Below the pieces are notes generated by a model, which was not told where the DNA came from, made no database searches, and worked only from the letters and a program-made list of their open reading frames with translations. Source: Gordonia insulae (GTDB lineage: Bacteria > Actinomycetota > Actinomycetes > Mycobacteriales > Mycobacteriaceae). Taken from it: a stretch of DNA of 64,000 bases. Positions 50,970-58,660 of the stretch are shown in pieces. Location: assembly GCF_003855095.1 (NCBI RefSeq), contig NZ_CP033972.1, forward strand, positions 3,534,001 to 3,598,000, written 5' to 3'. The position numbers were made by a program, and so were the translations under genes. Position 1 is the stretch's first letter. Every line of letters starts with the position of its first letter.

Positions 50970-51989
50970 TCACCCAGATGTGGTCGCCATCAGCCGCTCG
51001 AGCACGTCGTCGAGGGTCAGCAGCCCGATCACCCGACCGTCGTCGACGACGGTCGCGATGTGCTGACGGGTCTCCCGCATCGTGCCCAGTGCCTCGTACA
51101 CGGGCACCGTCGATGCCAATGACAGAACCGGACGCATGAGCTCGGCGGCTGTCGTGTCCGGGGAAGCGGCCAGACTGTCGCGTACATGCACCACGCCGTC
51201 GATCAACGCGGGACCCGCTGTGTCGTTGCTGCGCACCAGGAGTCGTCGGTGCCCGCTGTCGCGGGATGCCGCGCGGATCTGCGCGGGCGATGCGTCGCGC
51301 GCCACACCGGTGACCTCCCCGTGGCCGGTCACGTCGGCGACGGTCAGCGATTCGAGTTCGAGGGCGCTGGTCAGGTGCGCGTGGTAGCGCTCGTCCAGTG
51401 TGCCGACAGTTGCCGAATGCTCGACGAGATGTCGCAGCGCCTCCGAGTCCTGGCCCGCGCCGACCTGATCCACCGGCTCGACGCCGACCCGCATCAGACA
51501 CCAGTTGGCCAGCCGGTTCAGTCGGACGATGACCGGGCGGGTCACCCACATGAACGCCCGCATCGGGATCGCGAGCAGTGTGGCCGAGCGTTCCGGGTGC
51601 GCGATGGCCCACGACTTCGGGGCCATCTCACCGACGACGAGGTGCAGGAACGTGACGATCACCAACGCCAGGATGAAACCGGCGATGTCAGCGGACCACA
51701 GTGGCAAACCCCAACTCTCGAACGCCGGGGTCAACCAGTGATGCACCGCAGGCTTGGTGATGGCACCGAGGGCCAGCGTGCAGACGGTGATGCCGAGTTG
51801 CGAACCCGCCAGCAGCACCGACAACTCCGATGCACTACGCAGGGCCGCCCGGGCCGAGCGGCTGTCGGGAGCGGCATCCTCCAAGCGATGCCGTCGGGCG
51901 GCGATCAACGCGAACTCGACGGCGACGAAGAACGCACTGGACGCGATCAACACGAACGTCGCCGCGGCGACGATCCACGGGTTGCTCAT
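50970..51989 (-). CDS. CNNM/CorC-family transporter (DUF21–CBS), short
   Basis: A 339-residue membrane protein. The DUF21/CNNM domain has three to four helices (IVAAATFVLIASSAFFVAVE; DIAGFILALVIVTFLHLVVG with VVGEMAPKSWAIAHPERSA). A paired CBS region (about 205–335) follows and ends QHIATVVDDGRVIGLLTLDD. It lacks the C-terminal CorC/HlyC domain. Members mediate Mg2+ or Co2+ efflux or transport regulation. Its ATG overlaps the stop of the longer paralog upstream (ATGA), so the two probably form a heteromeric pair. The mycobacterial pair Rv1841c–Rv1842c has the same organisation. Confidence 0.85.
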   Translation of the reverse strand: MSNPWIVAAATFVLIASSAFFVAVEFALIAARRHRLEDAAPDSRSARAALRSASELSVLLAGSQLGITVCTLALGAITKPAVHHWLTPAFESWGLPLWSADIAGFILALVIVTFLHLVVGEMAPKSWAIAHPERSATLLAIPMRAFMWVTRPVIVRLNRLANWCLMRVGVEPVDQVGAGQDSEALRHLVEHSATVGTLDERYHAHLTSALELESLTVADVTGHGEVTGVARDASPAQIRAASRDSGHRRLLVRSNDTAGPALIDGVVHVRDSLAASPDTTAAELMRPVLSLASTVPVYEALGTMRETRQHIATVVDDGRVIGLLTLDDVLERLMATTSG

Positions 51990-53368
51990 CGGGTGCCTCC
52001 GTTGTCGGCCGCCTGCAGGTCCTCGACGGTGAGCAGGACCGACGACGGCACATGTCGCTCCACCTCGAGAACCTCGATGGTCATCGTGCGCGGGGCCGAT
52101 TCCTCATCGACCGGCAGTCCCGGGTCTGAAGCCAGTTCCACCGACACCGTGTCACCGACGTCGGGCAGGTCACCGAATTCGCTGATGACCAGGCCCGCGA
52201 CCGTCTCGTGGTCACCGTCGGGCAGCTCGTGACCGATCTCGCGGGAGACTTCGTCGAGGTGTGCGTCGCCGCGGATGCGCCACCCGTCGTCGGTGCGCTC
52301 GATGAACTCGGGCATCTCGAGATCGTGCTCGTCGTCGATCTCGCCGACGAGTTCCTCGGCGATGTCCTCGACCGTCACCACACCGTCGAAACCGCCGTAT
52401 TCGTCGATCACCACGGCCATCTCGTCGGACGCGTCATGGATGCGGGTCAGCACCTCCGGCAGCGGGAGCGAGGTCGGGACGATCACCGCGGGACGACAGA
52501 GGGTCGAGGCGGTGGCGGCGGGATCCGCGCTCGGGCGGGCCTCCCAGTCGAGCAGGTCGTGCAGGCGGATCACGCCGATCACCTCGGCGTCGTCGTCGAT
52601 CACCGGATAACGGGTGTGTCCGGTGCTCATTCTGGTGAGCACGGCCGACGCCGTCTCCTCGGCGCGGATGCTGTCCACGCGGGTGCGCGGGATCATCGCG
52701 TGTCCGGCTGTGCGCGTGGGAAAGTCGAGGACCCGGTCGAGCAGCGTGGACAGGTCGGCGGGAAGCTCCCCGGCCTCACGCGATTCCGCGACGATGTGCT
52801 CGAGGTCGCGGGGCGTGGCCGAGTGCTCGACGTCATGCACCGGCTCGATGCGCAGCAGCTTCAGCAGCAGGTTCGACGACTTGTCGAACAGCGCGATCAG
52901 CCAGCCGAACACTGCGAGATAGGCAGTGGTGGACGCCGCGAGCCGACGCGCGACCGGTTCGGGCCGGGCGATGGCGAGGTTCTTCGGGAACAGCTCGCCG
53001 AGCACCATCTGGACGACGGTGGAGAACAGGATGGCGAACACGGTGCCGATCGCGACACCGACGGCGACCGGGATGCCGACGTCGCCGAGCAGGTCACCGA
53101 CGCCGCTGCCGATGAGCGGTTCGGCGACGTAACCGACCAGCAGACCGGTGACGGTGATGCCGAGTTGGGCGCCGGACAACATGAACGAGGTGCGGCGGGT
53201 GACCGTGAGTGCGCGGGCGGCCGCGGCGTCACCGGCTTCGGCACGGGCTTTGAGCCGGGAGCGGTCGACCGCCATGTAGGCGAACTCCTGAGCGACGAAG
53301 TAGCCGGTCAGGGCGGTGATGAGGATGACGACGAGGACGCCGGCGGCGATGCCGAGGAGGGTCAGCAC
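51986..53368 (-). CDS. CNNM/CorC-family transporter (DUF21–CBS–CorC_HlyC)
   Basis: A 460-residue membrane protein. The DUF21 domain (GVLVVILITALTGYFVAQEF; STVVQMVLGELFPKNLAIAR) is followed by a CBS pair with HAMIPRTRVDSI and RYPVIDDDAEVIGVIRLHDL. EMAVVIDEYGGFDGVVTVED precedes the C-terminal CorC/HlyC domain (DGWRIRGDAHLDEVSREIGH). It is probably a Mg2+/divalent-cation transporter or its regulator. It is the first gene of the pair with 50970. Its 270-bp upstream region carries two strong nested hairpins (53485–53579). Confidence 0.87.
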   Translation of the reverse strand: MLTLLGIAAGVLVVILITALTGYFVAQEFAYMAVDRSRLKARAEAGDAAAARALTVTRRTSFMLSGAQLGITVTGLLVGYVAEPLIGSGVGDLLGDVGIPVAVGVAIGTVFAILFSTVVQMVLGELFPKNLAIARPEPVARRLAASTTAYLAVFGWLIALFDKSSNLLLKLLRIEPVHDVEHSATPRDLEHIVAESREAGELPADLSTLLDRVLDFPTRTAGHAMIPRTRVDSIRAEETASAVLTRMSTGHTRYPVIDDDAEVIGVIRLHDLLDWEARPSADPAATASTLCRPAVIVPTSLPLPEVLTRIHDASDEMAVVIDEYGGFDGVVTVEDIAEELVGEIDDEHDLEMPEFIERTDDGWRIRGDAHLDEVSREIGHELPDGDHETVAGLVISEFGDLPDVGDTVSVELASDPGLPVDEESAPRTMTIEVLEVERHVPSSVLLTVEDLQAADNGGTR

Positions 53369-53484
53369 GACGACCTCCGGGCGGCCGCGACCGGGTGGTC
53401 GTCAGGCAGGGTCGAGCAGGGGTGGCCGGATCGTCGTCGGCGTTTTCGGCGCTTTGCGCGTCGCATTGTCTCTCTCGGTTCGGG

Positions 53485-53579
53485 CTCGGCGGGACCCTTT
53501 CAGGGTGCCGAGTCGGATGGATCTACGCAAACCGAACGATCGGGGACTCGGTCGGGTTCCCGAGTTCGAGTGCCCGATC
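53485..53579. promoter_or_regulatory. Two strong adjacent hairpins in CNNM/LLM divergent region
   Basis: Hairpin 1 pairs CTCGGC (53485–53490) and ACCCT (53494–53498) with AGGGT-GCCGAG (53502–53512). Hairpin 2 pairs GATCGGG (53538–53544) and ACTCGG (53546–53551) with CCGAGT (53560–53565) and CCCGATC (53573–53579). They would lie in the 5' leader of the minus-strand CNNM operon if its promoter is upstream of 53580. They could be a cis-acting RNA or an antiterminator. I do not recognise a known riboswitch. Confidence 0.4.
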
Positions 53580-53637
53580 AGCCCGACCGCACCAGTTGTA
53601 CGAGTTCGTGACGCGACGTGGTGAATGATCTACAGGC

Positions 53638-54507
53638 ATGACGGACCTGCGCATCGGCCTGCACGCACTGGGGATCGGCACGGGGGCGAACCGCGACGTC
53701 ATCGACGCCGTCGCCCGCCGGGCCGAGCGCCGGGGCTTCGCAACCCTGTGGTCCGGCGAGCATGTCGTGATGGTCGACGAACAGGCCTCGCGATATCCCT
53801 ATGCGGCCGACGGGAAGATCGCGGTCCCGGCCGATGCGGACTGGCTCGATCCGACCGTCACGTTGTCCTTCGCCGCCGCAGCCACCTCGACAATCCGACT
53901 CGCGACCGGTGTGTGCCTTCTACCCGAGCACAATCCGGTGATCATGGCCAAGCAACTCGCGTCACTGGACCACCTCAGCGGTGGCCGGCTCACCGCCGGC
54001 GTCGGGATCGGCTGGTCGCGTGAGGAATTCGACGCACTCGGCATTCCGTTCGAGCGCCGCGGCGCCAGGACCGCACGGTATGCCGAGGCGATGCGCACCC
54101 TCTGGCGAGACGATCCGGCGACCTACTCGTCCGAGTTCGTCTCGTTCGACGCCATCCGCGTGCGGCCCGCGCCGAGCCGAGGGAGTATCCCGATCGTCGT
54201 CGGCGGCAACAGCGACAACGCTCTACGTCGCGTCGCCGACTGGGGCGACGGCTGGTACGGCTTCAACCTCGACGACGTCGATGCCGTGGCGGAACGCATG
54301 CACCGGATCACCGAGATGTGCGCCTCCGCCGGCCGATCCGCCGATGAGCTCGCCGTAGCGGTCGCGTTGCGTTCGCCGTCGGTCGCCGACATCGAACCAC
54401 TCGCCGCGCTCGGCGTGACCGAACTCGTGATCGTGGATGCGCCGCCGGCCGACGCGGGCGAGGCAGTCGAGTGGGTGGATGGCCTTGCTGCCGAATGGAT
54501 TCGCTGA
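53638..54507 (+). CDS. LLM-class (luciferase-like) F420-dependent oxidoreductase
   Basis: TIM-barrel luciferase-like protein of 289 residues of the actinobacterial F420-type group. It has GFATLWSGEHVVMVD, LDPTVTLSFAAAATSTIRLA, then PVIMAKQLASLDHLSGGRLT and GVGIGWSREEFDALG, the family signature, and PIVVGGNSDNALRRVADWGD near the end. It is likely to use reduced F420 or FMN; the substrate is unknown. AATGAT eight bases before ATG 53638 suggests a leaderless mRNA. It is convergent with tgt, with one base between the stops. Confidence 0.87.
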   Translation: MTDLRIGLHALGIGTGANRDVIDAVARRAERRGFATLWSGEHVVMVDEQASRYPYAADGKIAVPADADWLDPTVTLSFAAAATSTIRLATGVCLLPEHNPVIMAKQLASLDHLSGGRLTAGVGIGWSREEFDALGIPFERRGARTARYAEAMRTLWRDDPATYSSEFVSFDAIRVRPAPSRGSIPIVVGGNSDNALRRVADWGDGWYGFNLDDVDAVAERMHRITEMCASAGRSADELAVAVALRSPSVADIEPLAALGVTELVIVDAPPADAGEAVEWVDGLAAEWIR

Positions 54508-54508
54508 C

Positions 54509-55783
54509 TCAGGAACCGGAGCTGCGCGAACCCGCGTAGTACCTGCCCAGGAAGTCGTCGCGGTACTCGATGTAGTTCCCGGCCTCGATGGCGCGGCGTG
54601 CACCGTCGACCATCTGCACGACGAACGAGACGTTGTGCAGGGTCGCGAGAGTTGCCGCCAGCCCTTCCTTGGCCTTGAACAGGTGATGCAGGTATGCGCG
54701 GGAGTACTGCGAGCTGTAGTTCTCGATCTCGGGATCGAGTGGCCGGAAGTCCTTGCGGTAGCGCGCATTCGTCACGTTGTACCGACCGTCGAGCGAGTAG
54801 ATGGCGCCGTTCCGGGCGACTCGGGTCGGGGAGACGCAGTCGAAGGTGTCGGCGCCGTTCTCGATGGCGGTGAAGATGTCGTCGGGCTCGCTGATGCCGA
54901 GGAGGTGTTTCGCGGAGTCCTCGGGCAACTCGTCGTTGACCCAGCCGACGATGGTGCCGAGGTCGTCCTTGGTGAGCGCGCCACCGATGCCGTACCCGCC
55001 GAAGCCTTTACCGCCGTCGGCCTGATCCCGGCGACTCAGCTCGCCGAGGTCGCGGGCCGCCTTACGCCGCAGATCCTCGTACTGGGCCCCCTGGATGACA
55101 CCCCACAACGATTGCGGCGGCCGGTGGATGCGCTCGCGCGACAGCCGATTGTGTTCGGCGAGACAGCGGATCGCCCACAGTCGGGTGCGCTCCAGTGAGT
55201 TCTCCTGATAGGTACGGGTGTTCATCAGCGTGGTGAGTTCGTCGAACGCGAAGATGATGTCGGCGCCGAGTTGGTGCTGGATCCGCATCGACACCTCCGG
55301 CGTGAACCGGTGCGTCGACCCGTCCAGATGCGATTTGAAGGTGACACCGTCGTCGTCGACGGCGGACAGCCGCTCCTTGCCCGGCGCGACGGCGTCGTCG
55401 TTCTGCTCCCCGACGACATCCATCGAGATGACCTTCTTGAATCCGACGCCGAGCGACATGACCTGGAAGCCACCACTGTCGGTGTAGGTCGGCCCGGGCC
55501 AGTTCATGAACGCGCCGAGACCGCCCGCCTCATCGATGATCTCCGGGCCCGGCTGCAGGTAGAGGTGATAGGCGTTGGCGAGGACCGCCTGCGCGCCGAG
55601 CGCTGCGACCGATTCGGGCAGCACCGTCTTGACCGTCGCCTTGGTGCCGACCGGGACGAAGGCCGGGGTGTGGATACGGCCGTGCGGGGTGTCGATGACA
55701 CCGGTCCGTCCCCTCGTGCCGGGCAGCGACGTCCCGACGGTGAACGAATGGTCGGGGCCGATGGCGGGGTCGTCGGAACTCAC
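54509..55783 (-). CDS. tgt: Queuine tRNA-ribosyltransferase lacking the zinc site
   Basis: Exchanges guanine-34 of GUN-anticodon tRNAs for queuine or a precursor. The 424-residue protein keeps YTDSGGFQVMSLG with Asp102, FAFDELTT, SLWGVIQGAQYEDLRR and TFDCVSPTRVARNG with the nucleophile Asp315. The zinc motif, normally PECDCYTC-(x)-NYSRAY, reads PEIENYSSQYSRAY at 351–364, so all three Cys are gone and one residue is deleted; the His ligand in TLHN is kept. The substrate loop is GIGGALTKDD instead of GGLAVGE. Start GTG 55783; the frame is open upstream. gluQ is nearby, but no queuosine synthesis genes are seen, so salvage is likely. Confidence 0.88.
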   Translation of the reverse strand: MSSDDPAIGPDHSFTVGTSLPGTRGRTGVIDTPHGRIHTPAFVPVGTKATVKTVLPESVAALGAQAVLANAYHLYLQPGPEIIDEAGGLGAFMNWPGPTYTDSGGFQVMSLGVGFKKVISMDVVGEQNDDAVAPGKERLSAVDDDGVTFKSHLDGSTHRFTPEVSMRIQHQLGADIIFAFDELTTLMNTRTYQENSLERTRLWAIRCLAEHNRLSRERIHRPPQSLWGVIQGAQYEDLRRKAARDLGELSRRDQADGGKGFGGYGIGGALTKDDLGTIVGWVNDELPEDSAKHLLGISEPDDIFTAIENGADTFDCVSPTRVARNGAIYSLDGRYNVTNARYRKDFRPLDPEIENYSSQYSRAYLHHLFKAKEGLAATLATLHNVSFVVQMVDGARRAIEAGNYIEYRDDFLGRYYAGSRSSGS

Positions 55784-55854
55784 GGGTGCATCCTTGCAGG
55801 TGGGGGCCTCACCGCCCAAACCTGGACGGCGATCGGACCCGGTACGGTGATCCC

Positions 55855-56286
55855 ATGTCGCGTAGCTTGCATCGAATCGTGCTCGTTCTCGCCGCCGGGG
55901 TGCTGGGCCTCGCGCTCGCCGCCTGCGGCAGTGAACAGGAATCCTCGACCCCGTCACAGGGGGCGGCGACCACCGTGTCGGAGAACCCGAGCGCATCCGT
56001 CGTCGGCGGGCCGAAACCGGCCTCGCCGACCACGTCGGTGGCCGACGACCATGCCGGGCACACCGAGTGCGGCACCACCAAGGGACCCGACGGCGCGCTG
56101 CGCATCATCGTCCTCGAGGGTGCACTGGACTGTGCCACCGCCGAGCAGGTCGCCACCCACTACGGGCCGAAGATCGCGACCGGACAGCCGCAGCAGGTGT
56201 CCGGTTGGGATTGCGGACCGTCGGAAACCGCGGGCATCCTCGCGGCATGCAGCAAAGACGACCAGGAGTTCGGGCTGGCGCCGTAG
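55855..56286 (+). CDS. Small lipoprotein, hypothetical
   Basis: A 143-residue secreted lipoprotein. The signal peptide IVLVLAAGVLGLALAAC ends in a lipobox (LAAC, Cys24). A Ser/Thr/Pro-rich linker of ~45 residues follows, then a small domain with Cys residues in HTECGTTKG, ALDCATAEQ, GWDCGPSE and LAACSKDD, suggesting disulfides. It is membrane-anchored outside the cell; the function is unknown. TACGGT (55843–55848) six bases before ATG 55855 suggests a leaderless mRNA. It is divergent from tgt. Confidence 0.8.
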   Translation: MSRSLHRIVLVLAAGVLGLALAACGSEQESSTPSQGAATTVSENPSASVVGGPKPASPTTSVADDHAGHTECGTTKGPDGALRIIVLEGALDCATAEQVATHYGPKIATGQPQQVSGWDCGPSETAGILAACSKDDQEFGLAP

Positions 56287-56378
56287 GGTCGGTCCCGTCG
56301 GAGGGGTCCCCGGAGAAGCGCCCACGAATTGCGCCCGGTGCAGGCGGCCCGGCCACGCATTGTCGACGGCGGCGTTTC

Positions 56379-56454
56379 ACGGGGCGCATCCCCGGGGCGG
56401 TTTTCCGGGGTGGCCTCCGACGGGGCGCATCCCCGGGGCGGTTTTCCGGGGTGG
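56379..56454 (+). repeat. Perfect 35-bp direct repeat (two copies)
   Basis: The 35-bp sequence starting ACGGGGCGCATCCCCGGGGC occurs at 56379–56413 and again, without a mismatch, at 56420–56454 (period 41). Each copy contains the hairpin CCCCGG / CCGGGG around GCGGTTTT. The pair lies between the lipoprotein gene and the MerR gene. A duplicated terminator or regulatory element is possible. Confidence 0.75.
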
Positions 56455-56495
56455 GCCCTCCCACCCTTGACCCTGACGCGACGTGAGGCCCGAGA

Positions 56496-57272
56496 GTGTC
56501 CGGTGTGAGCGAAGGAGAGCACACGGTCGGCGCCGTCGCCCGACTCGTCGGGGTCAGCGTGCGGACGTTGCATCACTACGACCGAATCGGTCTGGTGGTG
56601 CCGTCGGGCCGCACCGCAGCCGGCTATCGCGTCTACGACGACGCCGACATCGAACGGTTGCATCGGGTTCTGACCTACCGTGAACTGGGCTTTCCGCTGG
56701 AGCAGATAGCGACCCTGCTCGACGATCCGCACGTGGATGCGCTGGCGCATCTGCACGATCAGCACGCATTGCTGACCGACCGGATCGATCGCTTGCACCG
56801 GATGGTCGCAGCTGTGGAGGAGATGATGGGCGCGAAGAAGAAGGGCATCCAGCTCAGCGCGGAGGAACAGGCCGAGATCTTCGGGCGGGACTGGCCCGGC
56901 GACGAGTACGCGGCCGAGGCCGAGGAGCGTTGGGGCGACACCGAGGCGTGGCGGCAGAGCCAGGAACGCACCGCACGGTTCACCAAGGACCAGTGGCGTG
57001 CGGTGAAGGACGAGACCGACGCGCTCGAGGCCCGACTGGCCGACGCACTGCGCGCGGGTGTGGCACCCGGATCCGCCGACGCCAACGCCCTCGCAGAGGA
57101 GCATCGGGCGTCGATCAACCGGTTCTACGACTGCAGCTACGAGATGCAGGTCAACCTGGCCGAGATGTACGTGGCCGACCCCCGATTCACCGAGCACTAC
57201 GAGCGGATTGCCGACGGTCTCACCCGGTTCGTCCACGACATCATCGTGGCGAATGCGCAGGCGCGGGGCTGA
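56496..57272 (+). CDS. MerR family regulator, TipA-like with TipAS ligand domain
   Basis: Transcription factor of 258 residues. The N-terminal MerR winged helix is VGAVARLVGVSVRTLHHYDR followed by GYRVYDDADIERLHRVLTYR. The long coiled-coil dimerisation helix spans about 75–110, and the C-terminal ~120 residues are the TipAS domain. In TipA proteins this domain traps thiopeptide-like antibiotics and activates resistance genes. The cysteine used for covalent trapping in TipAS may correspond to YDCSYEMQ near residue 208. The start is GTG 56496 or GTG 56505. It is convergent with murF (3 bp apart). The targets are unknown. Confidence 0.85.
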   Translation: MSGVSEGEHTVGAVARLVGVSVRTLHHYDRIGLVVPSGRTAAGYRVYDDADIERLHRVLTYRELGFPLEQIATLLDDPHVDALAHLHDQHALLTDRIDRLHRMVAAVEEMMGAKKKGIQLSAEEQAEIFGRDWPGDEYAAEAEERWGDTEAWRQSQERTARFTKDQWRAVKDETDALEARLADALRAGVAPGSADANALAEEHRASINRFYDCSYEMQVNLAEMYVADPRFTEHYERIADGLTRFVHDIIVANAQARG

Positions 57273-57275
57273 CTG

Positions 57276-58595
57276 TCAGCGGTCGAGCGCGGCGGCGACC
57301 CGTTCCAGGGCGGCGACGCGACTGCCCTTGACCAGCACCGCGTCGCCCGCCTGGAGGTCGGCGAGCACGGCGACAGCGGCGTCGACGTCGGCGACGTGGC
57401 GGACCGCGTCACCGTAATCGGGCTCGGCGACCGCGATCACGTCGATGCCGAGGTCGCGGGCCCGCAGCGCGATCGCCGCGTGCTGCTCGGCCGAGTCCGC
57501 ACCGAGTTCGGCCATGGTCCCGAGCACCGCGACCCGACGTCGGGCATCGAGCGCGGCGAGCGACTGCAGCGCCGCGGCCATCGACGTCGGGTTGGCGTTG
57601 TAGGCGTCGTTGAGGACGGTGACGCCGGACGGCGTGGTCACCAACTCCATCCGGAGTCCGGAGAGCGCGGCCCCCAGCAGACCGCCGGCCATCTCGTCGA
57701 CCGGCACACCCAGCCAACCGGCGGCGGCCACCGCGGCGAGCGCGTTCGGCACCTGATGCTCGCCGCGGGCACCGAGTCGGATGTCCGTCTCGCCCCAGGG
57801 GCTGTGCAGGCGGAACGATGCGCGCAACTGGTCGTCGATGACGATGTCGGACGCGTGGATGTCGGCGGACGGGGTGAGGCCGAAGGTCAGCACGCCGGCG
57901 TCGGTGCGATCGGCCATGGCCGCGACCAGCGCGTGGTCGGCGTTGAGCACCGCGAGACCGTCGACGGGCAGCGCCTCGACGAGTTCACCCTTCGCCCGGG
58001 CCACCGATTCGATGTCCCCGAACAGTTCGAGGTGCACCCCCTCGACGCGGGTGATGATGCCGACGGTGGGGCGGGCGATGCCGCAGAGCAAGTCGATGTG
58101 CCCGATCCCGCGTGCACCCATCTCGACCACGACGGCCTCGGTGTCGTCGGGGGCGTTGGCCAGGGTCAAGGGCAGACCGAGTTCGTTGTTGAACGACTTC
58201 TCGCTCGCCGTGGTGCGGTAGGTGGTCGCGAGCACGCCGGCGAGTAGATCCTTGGTCGACGTCTTGCCGACCGAGCCGGTCACGCCGACCACCCGGTCCG
58301 GCAGACGATCCCGCGCGGCACCGCCGAGGTCGGCGAGGGCGGCCGCGGTATCGGTCACCGTGATGGCCGGAAGCGTCACGTCGGGGATGCTGCCCTCCGA
58401 CGACAAGTAGGCGGCCGCACCACCCGCGGCAGCCGCACCAACGAACTCGTGGCCGTCACGGGCGGCGACGATCGGCACGAACAACTGTCCGGCCGTCGCG
58501 CTGCGCGAATCGATGCCCGCACCGTCGATCGGTACGTCGTCGCCGACCAATCGGCCGCCGACGGCCGCTGCCACCTCACTCGCCCTGAACTGCAC
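57276..58595 (-). CDS. murF: MurF-type UDP-MurNAc-tripeptide–D-Ala-D-Ala ligase, short paralog
   Basis: Mur-ligase-family protein of 439 residues, which adds D-Ala-D-Ala to the UDP-MurNAc tripeptide. The N-terminal domain has GIDSRSATAGQLFVPIVAAR. The ATP site is GVTGSVGKTSTKDLLAGVL, followed by SFNNELGLPLTLAN, the VVEMGARGIGHIDLL segment and LNDAYNANPTSMAAALQSLA. It is clearly MurF, but shorter than the ~510-residue dcw-cluster MurF of mycobacteria, and no other dcw genes are here. TAGCGT six bases before GTG 58595 suggests a leaderless start. It is divergent from ddl, its metabolic predecessor. Confidence 0.87.
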   Translation of the reverse strand: MQFRASEVAAAVGGRLVGDDVPIDGAGIDSRSATAGQLFVPIVAARDGHEFVGAAAAGGAAAYLSSEGSIPDVTLPAITVTDTAAALADLGGAARDRLPDRVVGVTGSVGKTSTKDLLAGVLATTYRTTASEKSFNNELGLPLTLANAPDDTEAVVVEMGARGIGHIDLLCGIARPTVGIITRVEGVHLELFGDIESVARAKGELVEALPVDGLAVLNADHALVAAMADRTDAGVLTFGLTPSADIHASDIVIDDQLRASFRLHSPWGETDIRLGARGEHQVPNALAAVAAAGWLGVPVDEMAGGLLGAALSGLRMELVTTPSGVTVLNDAYNANPTSMAAALQSLAALDARRRVAVLGTMAELGADSAEQHAAIALRARDLGIDVIAVAEPDYGDAVRHVADVDAAVAVLADLQAGDAVLVKGSRVAALERVAAALDR

Positions 58596-58660
58596 ACCGC
58601 AACGCTACAAGCCTGCTGCGCGTAGAGCCCCCGACCCCCGGTGGCCGTATCGTGTCAGCC

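Noticed and set aside
53485..53579. M-box (Mg2+) riboswitch
   Set aside because: The two hairpins do not show the conserved M-box core sequences; only a generic structured region can be claimed.
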